6,268 nt of DNA from Chloroflexota bacterium (GTDB taxonomy: Bacteria; Chloroflexota; Dehalococcoidia; UBA3495): positions 1 to 6,268 of the forward strand of contig JACZXN010000111.1 in the NCBI GenBank assembly GCA_022571575.1, in the 5' to 3' direction. Shown here piece after piece: positions 1-5,413 of this stretch. The translations under genes and the position numbers were made by a program. The notes beneath the pieces were generated by a model. It saw nothing but the letters and a program-made list of their open reading frames with translations. It did no database searches and was not told where the DNA came from. Each line of letters begins with the position of its first letter. Positions within the stretch are counted from its first letter, which is position 1.

Positions 1-144
1 CAGGAACGGGCGGCGCGACGACGGCCCGGTGTCGATGAGGATGTTGTGGTTCCCCACCCGGAGCAGCGAGTTGGTGGAGTAGCCGAATGAGCCCTGGTCG
101 GTGGTGAGGGCGAAGCCGTAGGTCAGTACGTCCAGTGTGGCCAT
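1..144 (-). CDS. Metallo-beta-lactamase-fold hydrolase, N-terminal 48 residues only (cut by window edge)
   Basis: The minus-strand frame opens with ATG at 144-142 and stays open to base 1, giving 48 residues that begin MATLDVLTYGFALTTDQGSF. The core GNHNILIDTG (about residues 35-44) is the early beta-strand pattern (hydrophobics then D-T-G) typical of MBL-fold hydrolases, where the zinc motif HxHxDH follows later; that motif would lie outside the window. An AAGGA sequence at 155-159 (minus) with a 10-nt spacer supports this start. The gene sits 62 bp downstream of LLM1 on the same strand, so it is probably the third gene of the ferritin-like/LLM operon. Family substrates range from lactones to thioesters and phosphodiesters, so no specific substrate can be given. 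The fold call rests only on the N-terminus, so it is moderate. Confidence 0.65.
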   Translation of the reverse strand, partial: MATLDVLTYGFALTTDQGSFGYSTNSLLRVGNHNILIDTGPSSRRPFL

Positions 145-180
145 GTTCAGCTTTTCCTTTCCGGCGGCCCATTTGGCGGC

Positions 181-195
181 CGGGCCTGACAACTA
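181..195. repeat. Left copy of an inverted repeat bracketing LLM1
   Basis: The plus strand reads CGGGCCTGACAACTA. The reverse complement of 1322-1335 reads CGGGCTGACAACTA, so the two agree at all positions apart from one extra C. This copy lies just past the LLM1 stop; the partner ends at the LLM1 start codon. It may be chance or a remnant of mobility. Confidence 0.5.
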
Positions 196-206
196 GCGAT
201 TGGGTA

Positions 207-1322
207 TTAACGGAAGCTGGGCATCACCTTTTCAGCGAACAGCCGCATGGAACTGGACACCTGGCCGTAGTCCAGGCCGCCGGCGTCCAGATAGCTTATG
301 AAGTTGGTGACGTGGTTGTCTTCCAGTTCCTTGATGGCGGCGGTGACCTTCTCCGGACTGCCGATGGCCGCCATTCCCTCTTTCCCGCGCTCGGCCAACA
401 GGTCTTTCTCGATGAACGGGTCGCGGACGTAGTTCTCATAACCCCGCAGTCCTCCGGGGGCTGCGGCCATTTCGGAGACCGGCCGGCGGAGAAATTCGCC
501 CATGTCCCCGGCCCATTCCAAACGGGGCGTCAACAGATCGATGGCTTCCTGGTCCGTGGGCGACACGTAGACGTTGCGCACGGCGGCGATCTCGATGTCC
601 TCCGGGGCCACCCCCTCTTCGATCATGCGCCGGTGATACAGGCTGATCAGGTTCTGGTCGGAATCAGGCGAGGCGGGGAAGAAGCTGCTGCCCACGGTGA
701 ACAGCCCCCAGCGGTTGGAGACGGCGATCTCCACGGACTCGGGACTGTGGGTGACGGCCATCATGATGGGAGGGTGGGGCTGCTGCACCGGCTTGGGGAT
801 GACCATGACCTCCGGGAAGGAGAAGAACTTGCCGTCGTAGGCGAAGCGCTCCTCGGTCCAGGCCTTGATGGCGATATCCATGCCCTCGACGAACCGGTCC
901 CGGGACTCGGCGATGTCGATACCGTAGATATCGAATTCCCGTTTCTGATAGCCCCGGCCGACGCCAATCACAACCCGGCCGCCGCTGATGATATCGATGG
1001 TGGCCAGGTCCTGGGCCATCCGAAGCGGCGCGTGCCAGGGCACTATGGTGCAGGCCACGCCGATCTTGACCCTCTTGGTTCGGGCGGCGATGGCGGCCAG
1101 CAGGCTGTGGGGCGAGCTGATGATGCTGTGCTCGCTGAAGGCGTGCTCCGCGATCCAGACCGAGTCGAAGCCCAGTTCTTCGGCCAGCTCCGCCCCCTTC
1201 AGGATGTCCTCGTAGACCTCCACGTCGGTGCGGCTCACCGGGTTTGGGTTGGCCTTGTGCTCGTCGGCGTATTGCTCGTGCAGTTGGGGGCGCTGCCCCA
1301 CGAAAAAGGCTCCGAATTTCAT
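207..1322 (-). CDS. LLM class flavin- or F420-dependent oxidoreductase 1 (LuxA-like)
   Basis: A 371-residue soluble TIM-barrel enzyme of the bacterial luciferase-like superfamily, expected to act in the cytoplasm as a monooxygenase or F420/FMN-dependent oxidoreductase. Signatures in order: GFDSVWIAEH (51-60), a luciferase-like strand and helix AARTKRVKIGVA (79-90), TIDIISGGRVVIGVGRG (108-124) with the SGGR phosphate-contact turn, YGID (133-136), and PKPVQQPHPPIMMA (176-189). The C-terminus (GGLDYGQVSSSMRLFAEKVM) is the usual family ending. The residue 51-136 stretch resembles LuxA more than LLM2 does. Length is normal (about 330-380). The start sits 27 bp after the ferritin-like gene without a good Shine-Dalgarno, which suggests translational coupling or shared transcription. 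FMN versus F420 and the substrate cannot be decided from sequence alone. The long opposite-strand open frame here is a codon-bias shadow. Confidence 0.93.
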   Translation of the reverse strand: MKFGAFFVGQRPQLHEQYADEHKANPNPVSRTDVEVYEDILKGAELAEELGFDSVWIAEHAFSEHSIISSPHSLLAAIAARTKRVKIGVACTIVPWHAPLRMAQDLATIDIISGGRVVIGVGRGYQKREFDIYGIDIAESRDRFVEGMDIAIKAWTEERFAYDGKFFSFPEVMVIPKPVQQPHPPIMMAVTHSPESVEIAVSNRWGLFTVGSSFFPASPDSDQNLISLYHRRMIEEGVAPEDIEIAAVRNVYVSPTDQEAIDLLTPRLEWAGDMGEFLRRPVSEMAAAPGGLRGYENYVRDPFIEKDLLAERGKEGMAAIGSPEKVTAAIKELEDNHVTNFISYLDAGGLDYGQVSSSMRLFAEKVMPSFR

Positions 1323-1335
1323 AGTTGTCAGCCCG
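1322..1335. repeat. Right copy of an inverted repeat bracketing LLM1
   Basis: Plus strand TAGTTGTCAGCCCG, the reverse complement of the 181-195 copy minus one C. It lies directly upstream of the LLM1 start codon and overlaps its last base, filling half of the 27-bp gap after the ferritin-like gene where a ribosome site would be expected. Confidence 0.5.
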
Positions 1336-1349
1336 TCGCCAGCCGGTTA

Positions 1350-1808
1350 TTAGCCCGCGTTTTCGATTTTAGTGTAGACCTCGCCCATGCGTACCACCGA
1401 GTCGTTCTCAACGTCGGTGAACCACCGCAGCAGGGACCGGGTGAGCGGGTCCACCGATTCGTCTTCCATGGCGGCCTCATACCGCTCCCGCACGCTGGGG
1501 GTGGGCTGCCGGTTTCGAGACTCCTTGAGCCAGGCGATCTTCTCGGCGTCGGATATCTCCGAAGTGACAACGCTGACTTTCTCGTCGAACTCCGGGTCCT
1601 CGATCTCGACCGTGGCGAAGCCCAATTCCTTGACCCGGCGGTCAAAGATGTCGCCGTGGCTGTACTCCCGCGCCGCCACGAATGACAGGCATTCTTTCAG
1701 GTCTTTGTTGGCGGTCTTGTTGGCCCACGCTTCCAGGTACACTCCGGCCCGGTTCTCCTGGAGGCGGATGTCGTTCAGAAGGTCGATGTATTGGGGCTTG
1801 GCGGTCAT
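1350..1808 (-). CDS. Ferritin-like (rubrerythrin-type) four-helix protein with an incomplete diiron motif
   Basis: A 152-residue, strongly helical, charged protein with no signal peptide. Helix 1 (about 7-33) carries E18 in DIRLQENRAGVYLEAW. Helix 2 (about 35-62) carries E48-Y-S-H51, the ExxH pair of ferritin-like diiron proteins. A third helix follows (about 87-116, with E108, E111 and E115), then helix 4 (about 120-149) with E134-N-D-S137, where the second expected His is Ser. The fold call comes from this layout, not from close homology, and the metal site may be altered, mononuclear or lost. Start: an in-frame ATG exists upstream at 1886, but the ATG at 1808 has AGGAG 10 nt before it, and the upstream stretch is Arg-rich and lies at the predicted transcription start. 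First gene of the operon with LLM1. Possible roles are oxygen or peroxide handling, or metal supply. It could instead be a metal-free helical bundle. Confidence 0.65.
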   Translation of the reverse strand: MTAKPQYIDLLNDIRLQENRAGVYLEAWANKTANKDLKECLSFVAAREYSHGDIFDRRVKELGFATVEIEDPEFDEKVSVVTSEISDAEKIAWLKESRNRQPTPSVRERYEAAMEDESVDPLTRSLLRWFTDVENDSVVRMGEVYTKIENAG

Positions 1809-1818
1809 ATCTGCACTG

Positions 1819-1823
1819 CTCCT
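1819..1823 (-). promoter_or_regulatory. Ribosome binding site of the ferritin-like gene
   Basis: Minus-strand AGGAG, 10 nt before the ATG at 1808. It decides the start against a 26-residue-longer alternative at 1886 that has no comparable site. Confidence 0.6.
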
Positions 1824-1891
1824 GCGATGAACTTCTTTGGCGGACCGGGTGCGGAACCGGCGAAAACGACTACCGGCCGGCCGCAACGTGG

Positions 1892-1920
1892 AGTGTAGTG
1901 CGCCGGTTAGGGGGTGTCAA
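1892..1920 (-). promoter_or_regulatory. Sigma-70-type promoter of the ferritin-like/LLM1/MBL operon
   Basis: On the minus strand a perfect -35 box TTGACA (1920-1915) is followed after exactly 17 bp by TACACT (1897-1892), a 4/6 match to TATAAT. The predicted transcription start is near 1885, giving a leader of about 76 nt before the ATG at 1808. The boxes and spacing are read directly from the sequence; activity is inferred. The palindrome at 1929-1949 lies just upstream, centred near -54. Confidence 0.65.
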
Positions 1921-1928
1921 TCGGGCGT

Positions 1929-1949
1929 GGCTTGGGCCTGGCCCAAGCC
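1929..1949. promoter_or_regulatory. 21-bp perfect palindrome, candidate operator between divergent operons
   Basis: Arms GGCTTGGGCC (1929-1938) and GGCCCAAGCC (1940-1949) are perfect reverse complements around a single central T. The palindrome lies 8 bp upstream of the minus-strand -35 box and about 77 bp before the MmgE/PrpD start. Its size and symmetry suit a dimeric helix-turn-helix regulator (TetR, GntR or MarR type) acting on both sides. No regulator gene is present in the window. A transcribed hairpin is a less likely alternative, since no T-run follows and no gene ends here. Confidence 0.5.
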
Positions 1950-1966
1950 CGGACCCCAAGAGCGGT

Positions 1967-1972
1967 TATGCT
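1967..1972 (+). promoter_or_regulatory. Possible -10 box of the MmgE/PrpD operon
   Basis: TATGCT, about 54 bp before the ATG at 2026, is overlapped at its last base by a second candidate TAAGAT (1972-1977). No good -35 box exists at the expected distance. That place is occupied by the right arm of the palindrome, so an activator-dependent or repressor-occluded promoter is possible. Weak evidence. Confidence 0.25.
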
Positions 1973-2011
1973 AAGATGCCGGCAATAAGCACGGTCGAAT
2001 CGTCCGATGCC

Positions 2012-2016
2012 GGGAG
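2012..2016 (+). promoter_or_regulatory. Ribosome binding site of the MmgE/PrpD gene
   Basis: GGGAG with a 9-nt spacer to the ATG at 2026. It supports the start upstream of the tandem repeat, so the repeat is translated as part of the protein. Confidence 0.5.
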
Positions 2017-2025
2017 ACGCAAACC

Positions 2026-3471
2026 ATGGTGCGAAACAACACAGACCATGAAACCGACCATGAAACCGACCATGAAACCGACCATGAAAAAGAAGGCCAG
2101 ATCACCCGTGTTCTGGCCGGTTTCGCCGCCAACCTGGAGTACGAAGACCTCTCGCCGGAGGTGGTCGACCGGGCCAAGTACCTGTGCCTCGACTTCGCCG
2201 GCGTGACCCTGAACGGCTCGACCACCGACTCCGCCAAGGCCCTGGTGGCGGCCCTGGAGAGCGTGGGACGCGGCGGCCCCTCGGCGGTCATCGGCACCGG
2301 CAAGCGGGTCCTGCCCGAATACGCCGCCATGGCCAACGGGACCGCATTCCACAGCATCGAGATGGACGACGTCAACAACGAGGCGGTCTTGCACCCCGGG
2401 GTCACCGCATTTCCGACGGCCCTGGCCATGGCCGACGTGGCCCAGGTCAGCGGCAAGGAATTCATCACAGCGGTGGTGGCGGGATACGACGTCATCGTCC
2501 GGTTGGGCCGGGCGCTGAAGGGCGCCGAGCACTACGCAAGGGGCTTTCACCCCACCGGCACCTGCGGGGCCTTCGGAGCGGCGGCGGTGGCCTCCCGGCT
2601 GCTGGGATTGCAGGGCGATTCCTTCGTCCACGCATTGGGCATCGCGGGCAGCCAGACATCGGGCAGCATGGAGTACCTGGCCCAGGGCGCCTGGACCAAG
2701 CGGCTGCACCCCGGCTGGGCCTCCCACAGCGGCATCTGGGCGGCGCTGCTGGCCAGGTCCGGCTTCACGGGACCGACCACCATCCTGGAAGGCCGGGACG
2801 GCTTCCTACAGGCCTACTCCGGCGACCCGGACCCCAGCCTGGTCCTGAAAGACCTGGGCGAGGAGTACCTGATCACCCGGACCAGCGTCAAACCCCACAC
2901 CTGCTGCCGCTTCAAGCAGGGGCCCATCGACTGCCTGTTGGACCTGAAGCGGACCTACGGCATCAACCCCATGGACGTGGCCGAGGTGCGGGTGGGCGTC
3001 CTCAGCGCCGGCATGAAACTGGTGGCGGACCCCATCGAAGCCAAACGCAACCCCAAGTCGGTGGTGGACATGCAATTCAGCATGCCCTTCGGGGCGGCGG
3101 TGGCCCTGACCCACGGCAGCGCCTCCTTGAACGAATACCGATTGGGGATGCCCGAGAACCCCGAGGTCAAACACGTGATGGAGCGGGTTCGGTGCGTCAC
3201 CGACCCCAAGTTGGACGCTCTGGCCCCAAAAATGATGGCGGCCTGGGCCGAGGTTGACACCACGGACGGCCGCACCCTGCGCAGCGAACTGGAATATCCC
3301 AAGGGCGACCCGGAGAACCCGGTGACCTGGGATGAGATGAAAGAGAAGTTCCATCTGCTTTCGGCGCCGGTGATCAGCCCGGAGCGGCAGAAGGAGATCA
3401 TCGCGGCGGTGGAGTCCCTGGACCAGATGAGCGACGTCCGGCAGTTGGCGGCGCTCCTGAGCACCGAGTGA
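2026..3471 (+). CDS. MmgE/PrpD family protein (2-methylcitrate dehydratase / cis-aconitate decarboxylase superfamily)
   Basis: A 481-residue cytoplasmic enzyme of normal family length. Family blocks in order: a helical start ITRVLAGFAANLEYEDLSPE (26-45); MANGTAFHSIEMDDVNN (102-118) plus HPG (123-125), the conserved H-x3-(D/E)-x-D-D active-site region; GFHPTGTCGAFGAAA (173-187); TKRLHPGWASHSG (224-236) with the conserved K225; GFTGP; and KPHTCCRFKQGPID (289-302). Characterised members dehydrate 2-methylcitrate, decarboxylate cis-aconitate or epimerise iminodisuccinate; many paralogs have no known substrate. By eye, Asp93 and Thr97 of human cis-aconitate decarboxylase correspond to E112 and V116 here, while its His103 matches H123, so itaconate formation is unlikely. 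There is no prpB, prpC or acnD gene nearby, so prpD is not assigned. The first 21 residues contain a DHET repeat unlike the rest of the family. Probably co-transcribed with LLM2. Confidence 0.92.
   Translation: MVRNNTDHETDHETDHETDHEKEGQITRVLAGFAANLEYEDLSPEVVDRAKYLCLDFAGVTLNGSTTDSAKALVAALESVGRGGPSAVIGTGKRVLPEYAAMANGTAFHSIEMDDVNNEAVLHPGVTAFPTALAMADVAQVSGKEFITAVVAGYDVIVRLGRALKGAEHYARGFHPTGTCGAFGAAAVASRLLGLQGDSFVHALGIAGSQTSGSMEYLAQGAWTKRLHPGWASHSGIWAALLARSGFTGPTTILEGRDGFLQAYSGDPDPSLVLKDLGEEYLITRTSVKPHTCCRFKQGPIDCLLDLKRTYGINPMDVAEVRVGVLSAGMKLVADPIEAKRNPKSVVDMQFSMPFGAAVALTHGSASLNEYRLGMPENPEVKHVMERVRCVTDPKLDALAPKMMAAWAEVDTTDGRTLRSELEYPKGDPENPVTWDEMKEKFHLLSAPVISPERQKEIIAAVESLDQMSDVRQLAALLSTE
2044..2089 (+). 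repeat. 12-bp tandem repeat encoding (Asp-His-Glu-Thr)n at the MmgE/PrpD N-terminus
   Basis: The unit GACCATGAAACC occurs exactly at 2044-2055, 2056-2067 and 2068-2079, followed by a 10-bp partial copy at 2080-2089. Because 12 is a multiple of 3, changes in copy number keep the frame. Translation gives DHET three times, then DHE-K (residues 7-22), an acidic, His-rich tail. The copies are identical at DNA level, including third codon positions, which points to recent expansion by slippage. Confidence 0.9.
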
Positions 3472-3511
3472 ATCACGGCCGACAACCACAGGGTATTTAG
3501 CCAAAAGAGAT

Positions 3512-3539
3512 AGCTGGCAGCTGACGGCTGATAGCTTGC
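3512..3539. repeat. Degenerate 7-bp tandem repeat between MmgE/PrpD and LLM2
   Basis: Four heptamers in register: AGCTGGC, AGCTGAC, GGCTGAT, AGCTTGC. The (A/G)GCT core recurs every 7 bp at 3512, 3519, 3526 and 3533. It fills part of the 98-bp gap, where no terminator or convincing promoter is visible. Heptameric tandem repeats are known in other bacteria such as filamentous cyanobacteria; whether this unit is dispersed in this genome is unknown. Confidence 0.55.
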
Positions 3540-3569
3540 CCCGATCCACCCAAAACAACAGGAGTTTTT

Positions 3570-4496
3570 ATGGCAACCGACGCTAAGATTGGTCTTCTGG
3601 TGCCCGCCGGCTTCGGCGGGACTCCGCCATCCATGGCTGAGTTCAACGGGTTCTTCCGGCGGGCCGACGAGATGGGCTACGACTCGCTGTGGTTCATCGA
3701 CCGGATCTTCCACAACATCAACATCATCGACCCCATGACGCTGATGTCCTGCGCCGCGGCGGTGACCGACCGCATCCGGCTGGGGACATCGGTGCTGCTC
3801 TTCGTGATGCGGAACCCGGCCCTGGTGGCCAAGACCGTCTCCACCATCGACTACCTGTCCGGCGGCCGGGTGACCCTGGGCATCTCCCTGGGCGGCCGGG
3901 ACAACGAATACGAGCCCATGGGGGTGGATGTGAAACGGCGGGTGGGACGGTTCAACGAGGGACTGGAGGTGATGCGCCGGCTGTGGACCGAAACCAGCGT
4001 CACCCACCACGGCCGTTACTTCAACATGGACAACGTGAATGTGAGCCCAAAGCCGGTGCAGAAGCCGGGTATCCCGGTGATCCTCGGCGGGTCCGCCGAG
4101 GCTGTATTTCAGCGGGCCGGTGAACTCTCCGACGGCTGGGTTTCCGGGGGCACCTCCAATGCCGAGGCCTTCGGGCAAGCGTGGGAGAAGGTGGAGGGCT
4201 ACGCCCGGGCGGCGGGCAGGGACCCGGCGGCCTTGGACTCGGGAAAGCTGATGTACTGCTATGTGGACGACGACCGGGAGCGGGCCAAGTCGGAGCTGGA
4301 AAACTTCACCCATGCCTACTACGGCCCCCAGTACGACGTGGAGAACAACTGCGCCTACGGCAACGGAGAACAATGCGCGGAGTTCATCAACCGCTACATC
4401 GACGCCGGGGCCAAGACCATCATCCTGGGGCCCACCTGGCCCGAAACCGGCCAGATCGACCGCATCTGGAACGAGGTCGTGCCCAAACTCAAATAG
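3570..4496 (+). CDS. LLM class flavin- or F420-dependent oxidoreductase 2
   Basis: A 308-residue TIM-barrel oxidoreductase of the luciferase-like superfamily, of the short F420-type subgroup by layout. Signatures: GYDSLWFIDR (36-45), AAAVTDRIRLGTSVL (62-76), TIDYLSGGRVTLGISLGG (92-109), RVGRFNEGLEVMRRLW (124-139), PKPVQKPGIPVILGG (160-174) and AGELSDGW (183-190). The PVILGG and A-E-L-S-D-G-W elements are frequent in F420-linked members, but the cofactor is not proven. A strong ribosome site AGGAG (3560-3564) lies 5 nt before the ATG. The gene follows MmgE/PrpD by 98 bp on the same strand, so the two enzymes probably act on connected substrates. It is clearly not a recent duplicate of LLM1: length, loops and ligand-binding segments differ. 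No signal peptide. Confidence 0.93.
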   Translation: MATDAKIGLLVPAGFGGTPPSMAEFNGFFRRADEMGYDSLWFIDRIFHNINIIDPMTLMSCAAAVTDRIRLGTSVLLFVMRNPALVAKTVSTIDYLSGGRVTLGISLGGRDNEYEPMGVDVKRRVGRFNEGLEVMRRLWTETSVTHHGRYFNMDNVNVSPKPVQKPGIPVILGGSAEAVFQRAGELSDGWVSGGTSNAEAFGQAWEKVEGYARAAGRDPAALDSGKLMYCYVDDDRERAKSELENFTHAYYGPQYDVENNCAYGNGEQCAEFINRYIDAGAKTIILGPTWPETGQIDRIWNEVVPKLK

Positions 4497-4505
4497 CCCG
4501 GGCTA
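4494..4505. other. 12-bp palindrome holding both stop codons of convergent genes
   Basis: TAGCCC (4494-4499) and GGGCTA (4500-4505) form a perfect palindrome. Its first three bases are the LLM2 stop (plus) and its last three are the alpha/beta hydrolase stop (minus). Only 6 bp separate the genes. There is no loop or T-run, so it is not a standard terminator. Confidence 0.6.
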
Positions 4506-5348
4506 ATCACGGGCGGCTTCAACCATTCTGCGGATGACGTCCGCCACCAATCCCGGCTGGTCGCACTGGACACAGTGTCCGCTTTCCTCGGCGATCACGT
4601 GCACCCCAGCGGAGGACAAGCGGACCAAGTCCCGCTGTAACTCCAGCCATGAACCGGCCAACCGTTCCCCGATGTCCCGGTCGATGAAGGGCAGCAGACC
4701 GGGGCGTCCGGCGGTTATCACCGTCAACGGCAGGCCGCCCAGATCCCCGGCGGCCCCGATCAGTTTGAGGCTTGCCGTCAGGTCCACTCCTTCCGGGTTC
4801 GCCCGCACCCCCAGCAACAGCATGGACATGGCCTGCCCTCCCATTATCTCGGCGGCCCTGACCAGATTGTCCGGGTGCAGGCTGTCCACCAGAATCACGC
4901 CAGCCGTATTCTCCGGGTGTTGGGAAGCATATAACCGCGCGTTCAGGCCCCCATACGAGTGGCCGACCAGGACCACGGGCCCGGAGATTCCGGCCGCCGC
5001 CAGCAGGGAATGGAGGTCATCGGCCGCCGTTTGGCTGGTGCGGACGCCGGCGGAGGCATCGCTTTTCCCCAGGCCGGCCCGGTCGTAGCTGCAGACCAGG
5101 GTGAACCCAGAGACCCGTTCTTCCACCGGCTCCCAGTCGTGATTGTCGCTGGCCAGGCCCGCATCCAGCATCACGGCCGGAACCCCCTCGCCGGCGCACC
5201 TGATGTTGAGGCGGTGTCCGCCCACATCCACCAGCCGGGACTCGGGGTTGTAGCCGCCCCCGCAAGCCGCGGAGACCAGAAACAAAAGCAGGCCAGCCAC
5301 GGCCACCATCCCGGTCCGGGGCGATGGACGGTTTGAGTGAATCGCCAT
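4503..5348 (-). CDS. Alpha/beta hydrolase, predicted exported lipoprotein
   Basis: A 281-residue alpha/beta-hydrolase-fold protein. The N-terminus has a positive stretch (R7, R11), a hydrophobic core (about 14-25) and a lipobox-like LVSAAC with C29 followed by a Gly run, so it is probably lipid-anchored outside the membrane; Ser at -3 is less usual than Leu. The hydrolase body shows the early strand AVMLDAGLASDNHDW (58-72), DRAGLGKSD (89-97), the nucleophile elbow GHSYGG with S131, the strand GVILVDSLHP (150-159) and the late catalytic His in ESGHCVQ (H258). The acid of the triad is uncertain (D155 or a residue near 215-230). Esterase or lactonase activity is plausible; the substrate is unknown. 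M14 is an alternative start, but M1 gives a better signal peptide. Converges on LLM2. No Shine-Dalgarno is seen before M1, so a leaderless message is possible. Confidence 0.87.
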   Translation of the reverse strand: MAIHSNRPSPRTGMVAVAGLLLFLVSAACGGGYNPESRLVDVGGHRLNIRCAGEGVPAVMLDAGLASDNHDWEPVEERVSGFTLVCSYDRAGLGKSDASAGVRTSQTAADDLHSLLAAAGISGPVVLVGHSYGGLNARLYASQHPENTAGVILVDSLHPDNLVRAAEIMGGQAMSMLLLGVRANPEGVDLTASLKLIGAAGDLGGLPLTVITAGRPGLLPFIDRDIGERLAGSWLELQRDLVRLSSAGVHVIAEESGHCVQCDQPGLVADVIRRMVEAARD

Positions 5349-5353
5349 AAGAA

Positions 5354-5364
5354 TCTATAGAATA
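5354..5364 (-). promoter_or_regulatory. Possible -10 region of the alpha/beta hydrolase gene
   Basis: On the minus strand TATTCT (5364-5359) overlaps TATAGA (5359-5354) in a locally AT-rich patch only 5-15 bp before the ATG at 5348. A start of transcription this close would give a leaderless or nearly leaderless mRNA, matching the lack of a ribosome site. No -35 box is recognised. Confidence 0.25.
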
Positions 5365-5413
5365 TCAGTGCCGGGAAACGACTGCACGGGCGCCTCAATC
5401 AAGGTCAAACGAC

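Noticed and set aside
135..1685. 516-codon open frame on the plus strand
   Set aside because: It runs antisense to LLM1 and the ferritin-like gene, which both have clear family motifs. The protein is low-complexity, rich in Gly, Asp, His and Val, as expected for the complement of a GC-rich gene. No ribosome site was seen.
1809..1886. 26-residue N-terminal extension of the ferritin-like protein
   Set aside because: Arg-rich, without ribosome site, and starting at the predicted transcription start. The ATG at 1808 has a good AGGAG.
1929..1949. Rho-independent terminator
   Set aside because: No T-tract on either side and no gene ends here. Position between divergent genes fits an operator better.
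2044..2089. CRISPR array or iteron cluster
   Set aside because: The units are directly abutting 12-mers without spacers and lie in frame inside a coding sequence.
1682..2206. 174-codon plus-strand frame containing MKPT repeats
   Set aside because: It crosses the antisense side of the ferritin-like gene, the promoter region and a wrong frame of MmgE/PrpD. The MKPT repeats are the same 12-bp repeat in another frame.
1966..2727. 253-codon minus-strand frame opposite the MmgE/PrpD N-terminus
   Set aside because: Its repeated tail (FMVG units) is only the antisense reading of the 12-bp repeat, and the rest has no family pattern.
2026..3471. Assignment as prpD or as cis-aconitate decarboxylase (cadA/IRG1)
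   Set aside because: No methylcitrate-cycle genes are in the window, and E112 and V116 differ from the decarboxylase residues by eye alignment, so only the superfamily is supported.
2955..4373. 472-codon open frame on the minus strand
   Set aside because: It spans two real plus-strand genes and the non-coding gap between them, has no recognisable motif and shifts composition halfway. It is a codon-bias shadow.
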